From Metabacillus litoralis (GTDB lineage: Bacteria; Bacillota; Bacilli; Bacillales; Bacillaceae): DNA of 64,000 nt. The stretch's first letter is position 1. Each line of letters opens with the position of its first letter. The notes under the pieces are model-generated. The model did no database searches. It worked only from the letters and a program-made list of their open reading frames with translations, and had not been told where the DNA came from. The position numbers and the translations under genes were made by a program. Location of the stretch: assembly GCF_020524045.1 (NCBI RefSeq), contig NZ_JAIVKL010000001.1, forward strand, positions 372,001 through 436,000, read 5' to 3'. Positions 17,494 through 26,436 of this stretch are shown here, piece after piece.

Positions 17494-20400
17494 TCAGCTA
17501 GATTGTACTAATTCTTTTGTTTCTTCAAGTCTAACAGATACAAGCTTTGATACTCCTGATTCCTGCATTGTCACACCATATAAAACATCAGCCTCTTCCA
17601 TTGTTCCTTTGCGGTGAGTAATGACAATAAACTGTGTTTCGTGACTAAATTTCTTCAAGTATTGAGCAAAACGATGAACATTTGCTTCATCCAAAGCTGC
17701 CTCTACTTCATCAAGAACACAAAATGGAACAGGACGTACCTTTAATATTGAAAATAATAAAGCAATGGCAGTTAAAGCTCGTTCTCCTCCTGAAAGCAAA
17801 CCTAAATTTTGCAATTTTTTACCTGGTGGCTGTGCAACTATATCAACACCTGTATTAAGAATATCTTCAGGATTCGTTAATTTCAACTCAGCTCGTCCAC
17901 CGCCAAATAACGCTTGAAAAACAGATTCAAAATGCGAACGAATAGCATTAAAGGTTTCTTCAAATCGCTTCTTCATTTCTTCATCCATCTCATCAATAAC
18001 TTGATAAAGAGTATCTTTTGCCTCTAATAGATCATCTCTTTGTTCAGTTAAGAAATTGAAACGCTCTGATACACGTTCATATTCATCAATCGCACCTAAG
18101 TTTACCGTTCCTAATTCCTCAATTGCAAGCTTAATTAGTTTCACTCGTTTTCTGGCATCATTTATTTCCAACTCTAAAACATACTGTTCTTTTGCACCTT
18201 CAAACGTTAATAAATATTCTTCACGAAGATGATCTAATCGATTATCAAGCTCAACATCTAAACGATTTAATTTAACTTCTTCATCTTTTAAGATATCTCT
18301 AAGCTGTTTATCTTGTCGCTTAAGTTCTTTCAACTCTCGCTCTTCATATTCGAGCTTTTCATGAAGTTGTAGACGTTCTTCTCGCCTACTTGCAATTAAC
18401 TCAATTGTTTTATTTTTATCTTGAAGCTTTTTATTCGCTGCTTCTTCTAGTTTTTCTTCTCCAGAAGAACTAGAAGTCATTTCATTTGAAAGCAACGAAT
18501 AATCATCTTTCGTTTCTTCATATTTTTGAATTGATTGTGAAAGTTCATCTTGTATTCTTTCAACCTTTTCCTTATGGTTTTCGAATACTTGCTGATTACT
18601 AGCTAGTACAACTTTTAATTCTGTTAGTTCATTTTGCAGTTCTTCTTTAGATGTTTGTTGTGATGTTTTCTTTTTAGATAGTTGATCAATTTCTTGATCT
18701 AGTTTTTCTAATTTTATTGCAATTTCTTTTAGATTATGTTTGAGTTCTTCTTTTCGATTAGCATTTTTCTCTTTATCCGATTCAAACGAATCTAATTCAG
18801 CATCATATAACTTTAAGTGATCGTTGATATTCTTTTCATTTAGCTCAATCTCTCTTATCTCACTTCTAATTCTCTGTTCTTCTAAACGCAACTTTTCACC
18901 AGTTGCACGTAATTGCTCAAGTGTCTTCTCTTTATCTTGGATAGCCTCTTTAGTAGACTTTACATCTTGTTCAAGGCCAGCTGTTTTATCTTCCATCACA
19001 ACCAATTTTTCAATAAGTGTTTCTAGTTCACGTTGTCGGCTTAATAAAGAATTGTTCTTTTGTTTAACCGCTCCACCTGTCATAGATCCACCAGGGTTAA
19101 CAACATCACCCTGTAGTGTAACAAGTCGATAACGATAATTCATAAGTTTAGCAATCTCATTAGCACCTTTTAAATCTGATGTAACGATAACTGTACCTAA
19201 AAGATTCCCTACAATCAATTTAAAGTTTTGGTGATATTTTACCAAATCTGTTGCTACACCTACAAACGCTGGATGTTTTTTGATTGTCGTTAAATCATGT
19301 GAATTTATCGATCTTTCCTTTATAACTGATAAGGGTAAAAATGTAGCTCTACCATATGAATTACTTTTTAAAAATTGTATTGCTTTTCGTGCAGATGCTT
19401 CATCTTCCACAACTACATGCTGCATGGAACTACTTAAAGCAATTTCAATTGCTGTTTCATATTCTTTATTTGTAGATACTAATTCTGCGACTGCTCCATG
19501 AATGCCAGGAAGCTGATCTTTAGCTTTTAATACTTCTTTTACACCTTGAAAGAATCCTGCATAGTCCTCTTGCATAGACTCTAGCACTTCTTTACGTGAT
19601 CGAGATTGTTGTAATAGTTGATAAGCTTGATACAACGCTGATTCTTTCTTTTGATATGAATTTTTTAAGTTTTCCAACTTTGTTGATAAATCCCGAAATT
19701 CTTTAATTTGATCTGACAGTTTCTTCTCTATAGAGGTATAATTAGCCTCGATTATTGATTTCTTCTTAGTTATTTCTTCACGTTCTGTCACATATCGTTT
19801 ATTTGAATCTAAGAGTCTATCGTTCTTTCGTTCTTGTTGACTAACTTGTTCATCAATATAGCTAATTTCATTCCGAGCTGATGCTTGTTCATTAAGTAAT
19901 TCAAAGTACTCACTTTTCAAAGCCTCAATCATTTCTTCCATATTCTGATCATATGTTGAAAAAAGCTTCTGTTTTTCTGCTAATTGAAGCTTGATACTTT
20001 GTAATTCAGTTTCACTATTACTTAAAAAAGCTTCCTGCTTTTGTTTGTCTTCCTTTAATTGTGAAATTCGACAGTCAAGCTCTTCAATTGTCTTTTCTAA
20101 CTGTGCCTTATTTTGATGGGCATTTTTCTTTCTTTCTTTAAGTACTTCTTTGCGACCTTCTAATTTCTCAAGTTCTTCACTTGCAAGCAATAAAATCTGC
20201 TGAAGGTCATCGATTGAATCATCTAACGCATTTAAGTGGTCTTTCATTTTTTCAACATCTGCTTCACGTTTTTGCATCATCGTTATAAGATTCAGCTCTT
20301 TATCTTTTCCTTCTTCAACAGACTTTGAAAGAGTTGCATACTTTTCATGAAGTTCTTCAATTTCATATACTGTCAAAGCAACCTCAATTTGCTCAAGCTC

Positions 20401-21060
20401 TTTCTTTTGTTCTAGGTAATCCTTTGCAATCGAGGCTTGTATTTTCAAAGGTTCTACTTGTACTTCTAGTTCATGAAGTATATCTTGGACACGATTTAAA
20501 TTTTCTTGTGTTTCTGCTAACTTATATTCAGCTTTCTTTTTACGAGATTTGTATTTTAAAACACCAGCAGCTTCTTCAAAGATACTTCTGCGTTCCTCTG
20601 ATTTACTACTTAAAATCTCTTCTACTTTACCTTGGCTAATAATTGAAAAAGCTTCTTTGCCAAGTCCTGAATCCATAAATAAGTCAACGATATCCTTTAA
20701 GCGACATCCTTGCTTATTAATAAAAAATTCACTATCACCTGAGCGATACACACGACGAGTTACACTTACTTCGTGGTAGTCAATCGGCAGGAAATGATCT
20801 GTGTTATCTAAAGTGAGTGTCACTTCTGCTAAATTAAGACCTTTTCTTGAGTCACTTCCAGCAAAAATAATATCTTCCATTTTTGCACCTCGAAGAGATT
20901 TGGCAGATTGTTCACCTAACACCCATCTTATACCATCTGTAATATTACTTTTTCCACTTCCATTAGGTCCAACTACTGCTGTAACTCCGTTGACAAAATC
21001 TACTGTTACCCTTTCAGCAAAGGACTTGAATCCTACAATATCCAATCGTTTGAGGAACAT
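17494..21060 (-). CDS. smc: Chromosome partition protein SMC
   Basis: SMC organises and segregates the chromosome together with ScpA and ScpB. The 1188-residue protein has the full architecture: an N-terminal head with Walker A GPNGSGKSN (31-39), a long coiled coil (about 165 to 500), a hinge (about 500 to 670, with IHGAVAELV and GSMTGG), and a second coiled coil (to about 1010). The C-terminal head has the signature LLSGGERALTA and Walker B PFCVLDEVEAALDEANV. The ribosome binding site is AAGGAGGATCACA. A family A element lies only 33 bp upstream of the ATG. The nearest good promoter is on the far side of it, which would put the element in the smc leader. Confidence 0.98.
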   Translation of the reverse strand: MFLKRLDIVGFKSFAERVTVDFVNGVTAVVGPNGSGKSNITDGIRWVLGEQSAKSLRGAKMEDIIFAGSDSRKGLNLAEVTLTLDNTDHFLPIDYHEVSVTRRVYRSGDSEFFINKQGCRLKDIVDLFMDSGLGKEAFSIISQGKVEEILSSKSEERRSIFEEAAGVLKYKSRKKKAEYKLAETQENLNRVQDILHELEVQVEPLKIQASIAKDYLEQKKELEQIEVALTVYEIEELHEKYATLSKSVEEGKDKELNLITMMQKREADVEKMKDHLNALDDSIDDLQQILLLASEELEKLEGRKEVLKERKKNAHQNKAQLEKTIEELDCRISQLKEDKQKQEAFLSNSETELQSIKLQLAEKQKLFSTYDQNMEEMIEALKSEYFELLNEQASARNEISYIDEQVSQQERKNDRLLDSNKRYVTEREEITKKKSIIEANYTSIEKKLSDQIKEFRDLSTKLENLKNSYQKKESALYQAYQLLQQSRSRKEVLESMQEDYAGFFQGVKEVLKAKDQLPGIHGAVAELVSTNKEYETAIEIALSSSMQHVVVEDEASARKAIQFLKSNSYGRATFLPLSVIKERSINSHDLTTIKKHPAFVGVATDLVKYHQNFKLIVGNLLGTVIVTSDLKGANEIAKLMNYRYRLVTLQGDVVNPGGSMTGGAVKQKNNSLLSRQRELETLIEKLVVMEDKTAGLEQDVKSTKEAIQDKEKTLEQLRATGEKLRLEEQRIRSEIREIELNEKNINDHLKLYDAELDSFESDKEKNANRKEELKHNLKEIAIKLEKLDQEIDQLSKKKTSQQTSKEELQNELTELKVVLASNQQVFENHKEKVERIQDELSQSIQKYEETKDDYSLLSNEMTSSSSGEEKLEEAANKKLQDKNKTIELIASRREERLQLHEKLEYEERELKELKRQDKQLRDILKDEEVKLNRLDVELDNRLDHLREEYLLTFEGAKEQYVLELEINDARKRVKLIKLAIEELGTVNLGAIDEYERVSERFNFLTEQRDDLLEAKDTLYQVIDEMDEEMKKRFEETFNAIRSHFESVFQALFGGGRAELKLTNPEDILNTGVDIVAQPPGKKLQNLGLLSGGERALTAIALLFSILKVRPVPFCVLDEVEAALDEANVHRFAQYLKKFSHETQFIVITHRKGTMEEADVLYGVTMQESGVSKLVSVRLEETKELVQSS

Positions 21061-21093
21061 TGTGATCCTCCTTACTATTCAATTTATATTTTC

Positions 21094-21352
21094 GGCTCTG
21101 TTAAACTTTGTTGTTGACTTCCGTTACAGGCATTCACTTTCGCGGAAAAAAAGTGCCTTTTTTCCTAGGGGGAGAATAATGAAAAAGCCCAACTACTGGC
21201 TTTTTCAAACAACAATTCTTCCTAGGACCGGGAGCCTCCTCGTCAGCTGCGCGCCTGTAGGGTCTCCTTATGACACGCTTCTCCAGCAGGAGTCTCATGC
21301 CTTTCATCAATCACCAAAGTGCTAAAAATCAACATTAAGCTTTAACATAGCC
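21094..21352 (+). mobile_element. Family A MITE-like element with nested insertion, 259 bp
   Basis: The ends are GGCTCTGTTAAACTTTG on the left and TTAAGCTTTAACATAGCC on the right. It is flanked by perfect 8-bp direct repeats, ATATTTTC at 21086-21093 and at 21353-21360. Apart from an extra block of about 85 bp at 21144-21228, it aligns with the copy at 2956 along its whole length. It lies between rnc and smc, which are adjacent in B. subtilis. Confidence 0.85.
21144..21228. repeat. Hairpin-rich insertion nested in the family A element
   Basis: The block is absent from the copy at 2956. It contains two hairpins. GGAAAAAA and TTTTTTCC pair at 21144-21165. GAAAAAGCC and GGCTTTTTC pair perfectly around 8 nt at 21181-21206. 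The two TTCCTAGG sequences at 21162-21169 and 21218-21225 frame the second hairpin and extend the symmetry. Both hairpins resemble intrinsic terminators that could act in either direction. Confidence 0.6.
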
Positions 21353-21444
21353 ATATTTTCAAAAGAAGCGTGCTTGAACAAATTCTAAGAAAACAAGGTT
21401 TAATATTCTATTATTATTGAGTAATAACAATTCTTAAGTATTTT

Positions 21445-21473
21445 ATCATAATATATCGAACCTAGGGTGATAA
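21445..21473 (-). promoter_or_regulatory. Candidate sigma-A promoter for smc-ftsY
   Basis: On the minus strand TTATCA (21468-21473) and TATGAT (21445-21450) are 17 bp apart. It lies just downstream of the rnc terminator and is the best match between that terminator and smc. If used, the transcript begins about 380 nt before the smc ATG and includes the whole family A element. Confidence 0.4.
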
Positions 21474-21493
21474 CTTTAATGAATTTATTCGAA

Positions 21494-21577
21494 GAAAAAA
21501 AGGACAACTCATTATCTGCATATTCTCAAAACCGAAAAAAACGATCAAGAGTTACACGTAAGAACGAGCTTGTCCTT
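21494..21577 (-). terminator. Long-loop terminator after rnc
   Basis: On the minus strand AAGGACAAGCTC and GAGTTGTCCTT pair with one bulged G. About 55 nt lie between the arms, and TTTTTTTCTTC follows. It starts 6 bp after the rnc stop. The loop is unusually long for an intrinsic terminator, but the closing stem and T run are good. Confidence 0.7.
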
Positions 21578-21583
21578 GTAGGG

Positions 21584-22327
21584 TTATTTATTAATCTGTT
21601 GCAGCTTTGATAACGCTTCTTGAGCCGCATGTTGCTCTGCTTCTTTTTTAGATTTTCCGCTTCCTGTGCCAAAAACTTCACTATTTAACGAAACAGTTGA
21701 AACAAATTCCCGATTATGAGCAGGTCCTTTTTCTTGCAATATTTTATATTCTAACGTTCCTTTTGTGTCCCGTTGTACCAGCTCTTGCAATTGACTTTTA
21801 AAATCCATCACATGGGAAAAGGCTCCTTCATCAACTTTTGGGATCACAAACTGATCTAAGAATCGAACAACTGCTTCTAAACCTTGATCTAAATATAATG
21901 CACCAATAAAAGCCTCAAATACATCCGCAAGGAGTGCAGGTCGAGCTCGCCCCCCTGTCATTTCCTCGCCTTTGCCAAGCAAAACTAAGCTTCCAAAAGA
22001 AAGGTTGTTTGCAAATGCAACTAACGAAGGTTCACAGACAATTGCCGCACGTAACTTTGTTAACTCACCTTCACTCATCATTGGATATTTCTTATAAAGA
22101 TACTGAGAAATGGTTAATTCTAATACAGCATCTCCTAAAAACTCTAACCTTTCATTATCCTCATATGGTTTTTTGCGGTGTTCATTTACATATGAAGAAT
22201 GTGTAAATGCTTGATATAGAAGTTTTTCATTCTTGAATGAATGACCTATACGCTCTTGAAACTTTTTGAATTCCTCTGCCTTTTTTGCAAAGGTTCTTCT
22301 CTCTTTGTAATTAATATGTCTTGCCAT
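21584..22327 (-). CDS. rnc: Ribonuclease III
   Basis: RNase III cuts double-stranded RNA, including rRNA precursors and some mRNAs. The 247-residue protein has the endonuclease signature [13 protein letters not shown] (59-71) and a second acidic cluster in [17 protein letters not shown] (about 125 to 141). A C-terminal double-stranded RNA-binding domain follows ([11 protein letters not shown] to [14 protein letters not shown], about 170 to 240). The start ATG at 22325-22327 is preceded by GGAGGTACCTATGTT. A 22-bp hairpin lies 43 bp upstream, where an RNase III autoregulatory site would be expected. It lies downstream of acpP, separated from it by a terminator. Confidence 0.97.
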   Translation of the reverse strand: MARHINYKERRTFAKKAEEFKKFQERIGHSFKNEKLLYQAFTHSSYVNEHRKKPYEDNERLEFLGDAVLELTISQYLYKKYPMMSEGELTKLRAAIVCEPSLVAFANNLSFGSLVLLGKGEEMTGGRARPALLADVFEAFIGALYLDQGLEAVVRFLDQFVIPKVDEGAFSHVMDFKSQLQELVQRDTKGTLEYKILQEKGPAHNREFVSTVSLNSEVFGTGSGKSKKEAEQHAAQEALSKLQQINK

Positions 22328-22370
22328 AACATAGGTACCTCCAATTTAAAAGCGAAAGCTACGCCTTAGA

Positions 22371-22420
22371 TAAGTCACTTCATAATTGAAGGGAATTTCC
22401 TTGAATTATGGAGTGGCTTA
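22371..22420. repeat. 22-bp inverted repeat upstream of rnc
   Basis: TAAGTCACTTCATAATTGAAGG and CCTTGAATTATGGAGTGGC...TTA (22399-22420) are inverted repeats around a 6-nt loop, GAATTT. On the plus strand only one of 22 positions is a true mismatch and two are G-U pairs. On the minus strand, which is the rnc mRNA sense, the same positions give three mismatches. No T run follows on either strand, so it is not a standard terminator. Confidence 0.65.
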
Positions 22421-22530
22421 TGTCAAGTAAACTTTATCATTTAAATAATAGTATAAACAACTTTATCTGGCGTTAAAGCATTCGAAAAGAAGTCTAAGAA
22501 AATTTCATAAAAAAAAGGGTGAAAAGGGTT

Positions 22531-22556
22531 AAAGTCCCGTAAACCTACGGGACTTT
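22531..22556 (-). terminator. Terminator hairpin after acpP
   Basis: AAAGTCCCGTA and TACGGGACTTT pair perfectly over 11 bp around a 4-nt loop. On the minus strand AACCCTTTTCACCCTTTTTTTT follows, so the T run is displaced by some 17 nt. It lies 10 bp past the acpP stop. Confidence 0.75.
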
Positions 22557-22565
22557 AAAGCAACA

Positions 22566-22799
22566 TTATTGTGTGCTATTTATGTAGTTAACAGCGTCAC
22601 CCACTGTACCGATTTTTTCTGCATCTTCGTCAGAAATTTCCATATCGAACTCATCTTCAAGTTCCATAACAAGCTCAACTACATCAAGGGAATCTGCACC
22701 AAGATCATCTTTGAATGAAGACTCAAGCTTTACTTCAGCCTCATCAACACCTAAACGGTCAACGATAATCTTTGTTACACGTTCTAATACATCTGCCAT
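22566..22799 (-). CDS. acpP: Acyl carrier protein
   Basis: ACP carries growing acyl chains on a 4'-phosphopantetheine arm during fatty acid synthesis. The 77-residue acidic protein has the attachment serine Ser37 in [19 protein letters not shown]. The ATG at 22797-22799 has a very strong ribosome binding site (GGGGAGGTGAAGTAAA), fitting a highly expressed protein. A TATAAT sits at 22822-22827, and a weak -35 upstream suggests an extra promoter between fabG and acpP. It closes the fapR-plsX-fabD-fabG-acpP set. Confidence 0.98.
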   Translation of the reverse strand: MADVLERVTKIIVDRLGVDEAEVKLESSFKDDLGADSLDVVELVMELEDEFDMEISDEDAEKIGTVGDAVNYINSTQ

Positions 22800-22913
22800 T
22801 TTACTTCACCTCCCCTCAAGTATTATAGTGTATTTCAATTTAAAAAACTAGGTTTCATTCCGTATTTTTTAAAGAGAGTTCATTTACTACTATAAAATAA
22901 CAGCAGCAAAGAA

Positions 22914-23654
22914 TTACATATACATGCCACCATTCACATGCAATGTTTGACCGGTAATATATTTACTCTTTTCAGAAGCTAGGAAAGTAACAAGATTTGA
23001 AATATCACTCGGTTCACCTAATTTCGCTAAAGGAATTTGTTTAAGCATTTCTGATTTAACATCCTCAGAAAGTTCATCTGTCATATCTGTTGTGATAAAA
23101 CCAGGTGCAACAGCGTTCACCGTAATATTTCGAGATGCTAATTCTTTAGCTGTCGTTTTTGTTAGACCAATAACACCAGCTTTGGCTGCAACATAATTTG
23201 CTTGCCCAGGATTTCCACTAACACCTACAATCGAAGTGATATTAATGATCCTCCCATGTCGTTGCTTCATCATTTGTCTAGTTACACCTTTTGTACATAG
23301 GAAGACACCTTTTAGGTTTGTGTTAATCACATCATCCCATTCATCATCTTTCATTCTCATTAAAAGATTATCACGTGTGATCCCAGCATTATTAACAAGA
23401 ATATCTAATTGACCAAATTCCCCTATTACAGATTTAATCATTTGCTGAACATCATCTTGATTTGAAACATCAGCTTTAATAGAGATTGCGTGACCACCGT
23501 TTGCTTTTATTTCATCAACAACTTCATTTGCTTTAGCTTCGTTTCCAGCATAGTTTACAGCAATACTCGCTCCATGTTTAGCCAAATCTAAGGCAATGGC
23601 TCTTCCAATTCCTCTAGAAGCCCCTGTCACGAGTGCAACCTTTTTACTTAACAT
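22914..23654 (-). CDS. fabG: 3-oxoacyl-[acyl-carrier-protein] reductase
   Basis: FabG performs the NADPH-dependent first reduction of the fatty acid elongation cycle. The 246-residue short-chain dehydrogenase has the cofactor motif GASRGIG (11-17), NNAG near residue 88, a catalytic Ser in [11 protein letters not shown], and the Tyr-x3-Lys pair in NYVAAKAGV (about 153 to 157). The end [12 protein letters not shown] is typical. It starts 2 bp after fabD, so it is tightly coupled to it, and 114 bp separate it from acpP. Confidence 0.97.
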   Translation of the reverse strand: MLSKKVALVTGASRGIGRAIALDLAKHGASIAVNYAGNEAKANEVVDEIKANGGHAISIKADVSNQDDVQQMIKSVIGEFGQLDILVNNAGITRDNLLMRMKDDEWDDVINTNLKGVFLCTKGVTRQMMKQRHGRIINITSIVGVSGNPGQANYVAAKAGVIGLTKTTAKELASRNITVNAVAPGFITTDMTDELSEDVKSEMLKQIPLAKLGEPSDISNLVTFLASEKSKYITGQTLHVNGGMYM

Positions 23655-23656
23655 GA

Positions 23657-24598
23657 CTATTCCCCCTTAAGCTTCTCTACAACTGTTTTCATTGTTTCAA
23701 GATCGTAGATATTATGAACAGTTGCTGAACGATCTATTTTCTTTACTAATCCAGTCAATACTTTTCCTGGCCCGATTTCAACAAAAGTTGTCACACCTTG
23801 ATCAAGCATAGCTCTTACTGATTCTTCCCATCTAACAGGAGAGTATAACTGTTCTACTAGTAGTTCTTTTATTTCCTCCTGATTAATAACAGGTTTTGCA
23901 GTGACATTTGCAATTACAGGTATTAACCCAGGTTGAAAGTTTACTTCTGTAAGAACAGCATTTAACTGAGCAGCTGCAGGCTTCATTAACTCTGAATGAA
24001 AAGGACCACTAACAACTAGAGGTATCGCTCTTTTTGCTCCCCTTTCCTTCGCAAATGCTGAAGCCTTTTCAACCCCCTCAGTGGTACCTGATATAACAAT
24101 TTGTCCTGGGCAGTTTAAGTTTGCTAGTTGTACAGAATGTCCGTCTTTAGTAACTTCTTCTGTAATAGCTTTTAATTCTTCTGGATCCATACCTAAAATG
24201 GCAGCCATAGCACCTTTACCAGAGGGAACTGCTTCTTCCATAAATTCTCCACGCTTCTTCACTGCATAGACTGCATCTTCAAAGTTCATCACACCAGCTG
24301 CTACAAGTGCTGTATATTCACCTAAGCTATGCCCTGCTAAAAAATCAGGGTAGATCTCATACTTTTTAAAATTTTCCAAGATCGCAATACTTGTTGTAAG
24401 TAATGCTGGCTGAGCATTATATGTTTCTGTTAATGTTTCTTGCGGACCATGAAAAATTAGTTCTGAAAGATTTTGGCCTAGTTTCTTGTCAGCTTTTTCA
24501 AATATATTTTTAGATTCCGGAACTTGATCAAACATTTCTTTACCCATTCCAACTGTTTGAGATCCTTGTCCAGGAAACAAGAATGCAATTTTCGTCAC
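23657..24598 (-). CDS. fabD: Malonyl CoA-acyl carrier protein transacylase
   Basis: FabD moves malonyl groups from CoA to ACP to supply elongation units. The 313-residue protein shows FLFPGQGSQ at the N-terminus and the nucleophile elbow [15 protein letters not shown] with Ser91. It also has [12 protein letters not shown] with the catalytic His (about residue 201) and the C-terminal [15 protein letters not shown]. It starts 20 bp after plsX and ends 2 bp before fabG. Confidence 0.97.
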   Translation of the reverse strand: MTKIAFLFPGQGSQTVGMGKEMFDQVPESKNIFEKADKKLGQNLSELIFHGPQETLTETYNAQPALLTTSIAILENFKKYEIYPDFLAGHSLGEYTALVAAGVMNFEDAVYAVKKRGEFMEEAVPSGKGAMAAILGMDPEELKAITEEVTKDGHSVQLANLNCPGQIVISGTTEGVEKASAFAKERGAKRAIPLVVSGPFHSELMKPAAAQLNAVLTEVNFQPGLIPVIANVTAKPVINQEEIKELLVEQLYSPVRWEESVRAMLDQGVTTFVEIGPGKVLTGLVKKIDRSATVHNIYDLETMKTVVEKLKGE

Positions 24599-24618
24599 AC
24601 AAAAACCCCCTTATTTTT

Positions 24619-25617
24619 TTATGCTTGTGATATTGAATTTACTTCAAGTGAAGCATAAATTGTTTCTGCAACATCATTCGATACCATCTCTCGAGTTTGC
24701 CGAATAGCATTATAGATCGCATTTGCGTCTGAAGAGCCATGAGCTTTCACAACTGGTGCTTGTAAGCCAAATAAAGCTGCACCACCATATTCTGAATAAT
24801 CCATTTGCTGCTTAATTCCTTTTAGTTGTGGCTTTAATACACCAGCTGCTACCTTTGACTTCAAGTTACTCGTGAGGGCAGATTTTAGCATTGAAAAAAC
24901 CGATAAAGCTGTTCCCTCAATCGTTTTTAACGCAATATTACCTGTAAAGCCATCTGTCACAATAACATCTGCAACACCATTCATTAAATCACGTGATTCA
25001 ACATTACCGACAAAGTTTAAGTTTGTCTGCTTTAATAACTCAAACGCTTGTCTAGTTAATTCATTTCCTTTTTTATCTTCTGTTCCAATATTTAATAAAC
25101 CAACACGTGGGTTCTTAATTCCACGTACTTTTTCTACATAAATTGAACCCATTATTGCATATTGTTGAAGATGATCTGGTTTTGCATCAACATTTGCCCC
25201 AACATCTAGAAAAAGAAAACCATCTCCATTTAAAGTTGGTAATGTAGGTGATAATGCTGGTCTTTCTATCCCTTTAATCCGTCCAACAATAAATAAACCG
25301 GCTGTCATGAGTGCACCGGTGTTTCCTGCTGATATACAACCATCTGCACGTTTTTCTTTTACTTCATTCGCCATTAAAACCATTGAAGAATTTTTCTTTC
25401 TTTTTACTGCTCGAACTGGTTCATCAGTACCTTCAATAACCTCATCCGTATGTATAATTGTAATTCTAGTAGAATCTGTTAAAAATTGCTTTATTTTCTC
25501 TTCTTGTCCAATAAGAGTCACTTCAAGATCTGGAAAAGCATGAATCGCTTTTATTACTCCTTCAACAACTGCTTGAGGAGCATTGTCGCCACCCATGGCG
25601 TCAATTGCTAGTTTCAT
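24619..25617 (-). CDS. plsX: Phosphate acyltransferase PlsX
   Basis: PlsX makes acyl-phosphate from acyl-ACP, the first committed step of phospholipid synthesis with PlsY and PlsC. The 332-residue protein begins [18 protein letters not shown], the family signature. It also contains [53 protein letters not shown] and [13 protein letters not shown]. It lies 8 bp after fapR and 20 bp before fabD, so it belongs to the FapR-controlled operon. Confidence 0.97.
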   Translation of the reverse strand: MKLAIDAMGGDNAPQAVVEGVIKAIHAFPDLEVTLIGQEEKIKQFLTDSTRITIIHTDEVIEGTDEPVRAVKRKKNSSMVLMANEVKEKRADGCISAGNTGALMTAGLFIVGRIKGIERPALSPTLPTLNGDGFLFLDVGANVDAKPDHLQQYAIMGSIYVEKVRGIKNPRVGLLNIGTEDKKGNELTRQAFELLKQTNLNFVGNVESRDLMNGVADVIVTDGFTGNIALKTIEGTALSVFSMLKSALTSNLKSKVAAGVLKPQLKGIKQQMDYSEYGGAALFGLQAPVVKAHGSSDANAIYNAIRQTREMVSNDVAETIYASLEVNSISQA

Positions 25618-25625
25618 TTTGTTAC

Positions 25626-26198
25626 CTACCTTTGTGTTGGATTTGAACGAAACATCTCGAATTCTCCTGAAAAGACCAATTCATTTCCTACATAACTATT
25701 CACTTTTATGGTCGTTCGTCTATTTTCCAAATCATTTTTTTCAATTTTCGCCTTTGCGATCACACGTTCATTTTCTTTTACTTGTCTTGTAAAATGAATA
25801 TTTGCTTTCGCTGTAAGTGCTAATTCATCATTAATCATTGCAACAGCCAATGAATTTGCTTGTGCAAATAGATGGTGACCACGTGCAATTTGGTTACGAC
25901 TGAAAACATGTTCCTTTTTTATTTCAAGTATCGAAATGGCAGATTCATCAAGTTGAAGGTCAATGATATCACCAATTACTTCTTCTATTGGTAGTGCCTT
26001 TACTTCATCATCTAATTTTTTCTCTGCGACATTTTTTATCCGCTCTCTTAATTCTGGAATGGATAATTCTAGACGATCTAAACGAATCGTCTGAATACTA
26101 ACATGAAACTTTTCAGCCAACTCTTCATCTGTAATAAATGGAGTATTCACTATTGTTTCCTGTAGTAATAGTTGTCTTTCTTTTTTATTTTTTTTCAT
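25626..26198 (-). CDS. fapR: Fatty acid biosynthesis transcriptional regulator FapR
   Basis: FapR represses fatty acid and phospholipid genes and releases DNA when it binds malonyl-CoA or malonyl-ACP. The 190-residue protein has an N-terminal helix-turn-helix ([24 protein letters not shown], about 22 to 45) followed by [14 protein letters not shown]. The hot-dog effector domain comes next, from about 75: [18 protein letters not shown], then [23 protein letters not shown] and [19 protein letters not shown] chose the ATG at 26196-26198 because the product then starts MKKNKKERQ, like FapR elsewhere. The frame is open 162 bp further, but that reaches through the operator and promoter. The ribosome binding site is weak. 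It is probably autoregulated. Confidence 0.95.
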   Translation of the reverse strand: MKKNKKERQLLLQETIVNTPFITDEELAEKFHVSIQTIRLDRLELSIPELRERIKNVAEKKLDDEVKALPIEEVIGDIIDLQLDESAISILEIKKEHVFSRNQIARGHHLFAQANSLAVAMINDELALTAKANIHFTRQVKENERVIAKAKIEKNDLENRRTTIKVNSYVGNELVFSGEFEMFRSNPTQR

Positions 26199-26221
26199 GA
26201 TATTTATGACACCGTCCGAAC

Positions 26222-26242
26222 TATTAAGACTAGGTACTAATA
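26222..26242 (-). promoter_or_regulatory. FapR operator
   Basis: On the minus strand TATTAGTACCTAGTCTTAATA closely fits the palindromic FapR box (TTAGTACC, then an inverted TCTTAAT-type half). It starts 2 bp downstream of the -10 of the fapR promoter, where bound repressor would block initiation. Confidence 0.85.
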
Positions 26243-26244
26243 GT

Positions 26245-26273
26245 AGTATATAGATAAAGAAAACAGATTGCAA
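26245..26273 (-). promoter_or_regulatory. Sigma-A promoter of the fapR operon
   Basis: On the minus strand TTGCAA (26268-26273) and TATACT (26245-26250) are spaced 17 bp. The -35 hexamer lies inside the 3' arm of the recG terminator hairpin, and the FapR box follows directly. Confidence 0.75.
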
Positions 26274-26294
26274 GACAATTGCAATCTGTTTTTC
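26261..26294 (-). terminator. Rho-independent terminator after recG
   Basis: AAACAGATTGCA and TGCAATCTGTTT pair perfectly over 12 bp around a 7-nt loop. On the minus strand TTTTCTTT follows. It lies about 145 bp beyond recG and shares sequence with the fapR promoter. Confidence 0.85.
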
Positions 26295-26436
26295 ATAGAT
26301 TATTATTAAGTAGAAATGAATCGCTTTTTCAATATTCATAATGAATAAAGTGAGTGTCAATAACCGAAATTAATAACAATGTTAAACTGAGCCAATTGGT
26401 AAAGAAAAATAATGACCTTTTTTCAGTTGTACGATG

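Noticed and set aside
21162-21225. Two TTCCTAGG sites as a direct-repeat target duplication of the nested insertion
   Set aside because: CCTAGG is itself palindromic, so the pair fits an inverted-repeat frame equally well, and the sites do not bound the whole extra block.
20801-21325. A 174-codon plus-strand frame running from smc into the family A element
   Set aside because: It starts antisense to smc, runs into the non-coding element, and lacks any recognisable domain or initiation signal.
26199-26360. A 54-codon N-terminal extension of fapR
   Set aside because: It would translate through the FapR box, the promoter and the recG terminator, and FapR proteins begin at the MKKNKKERQ equivalent.
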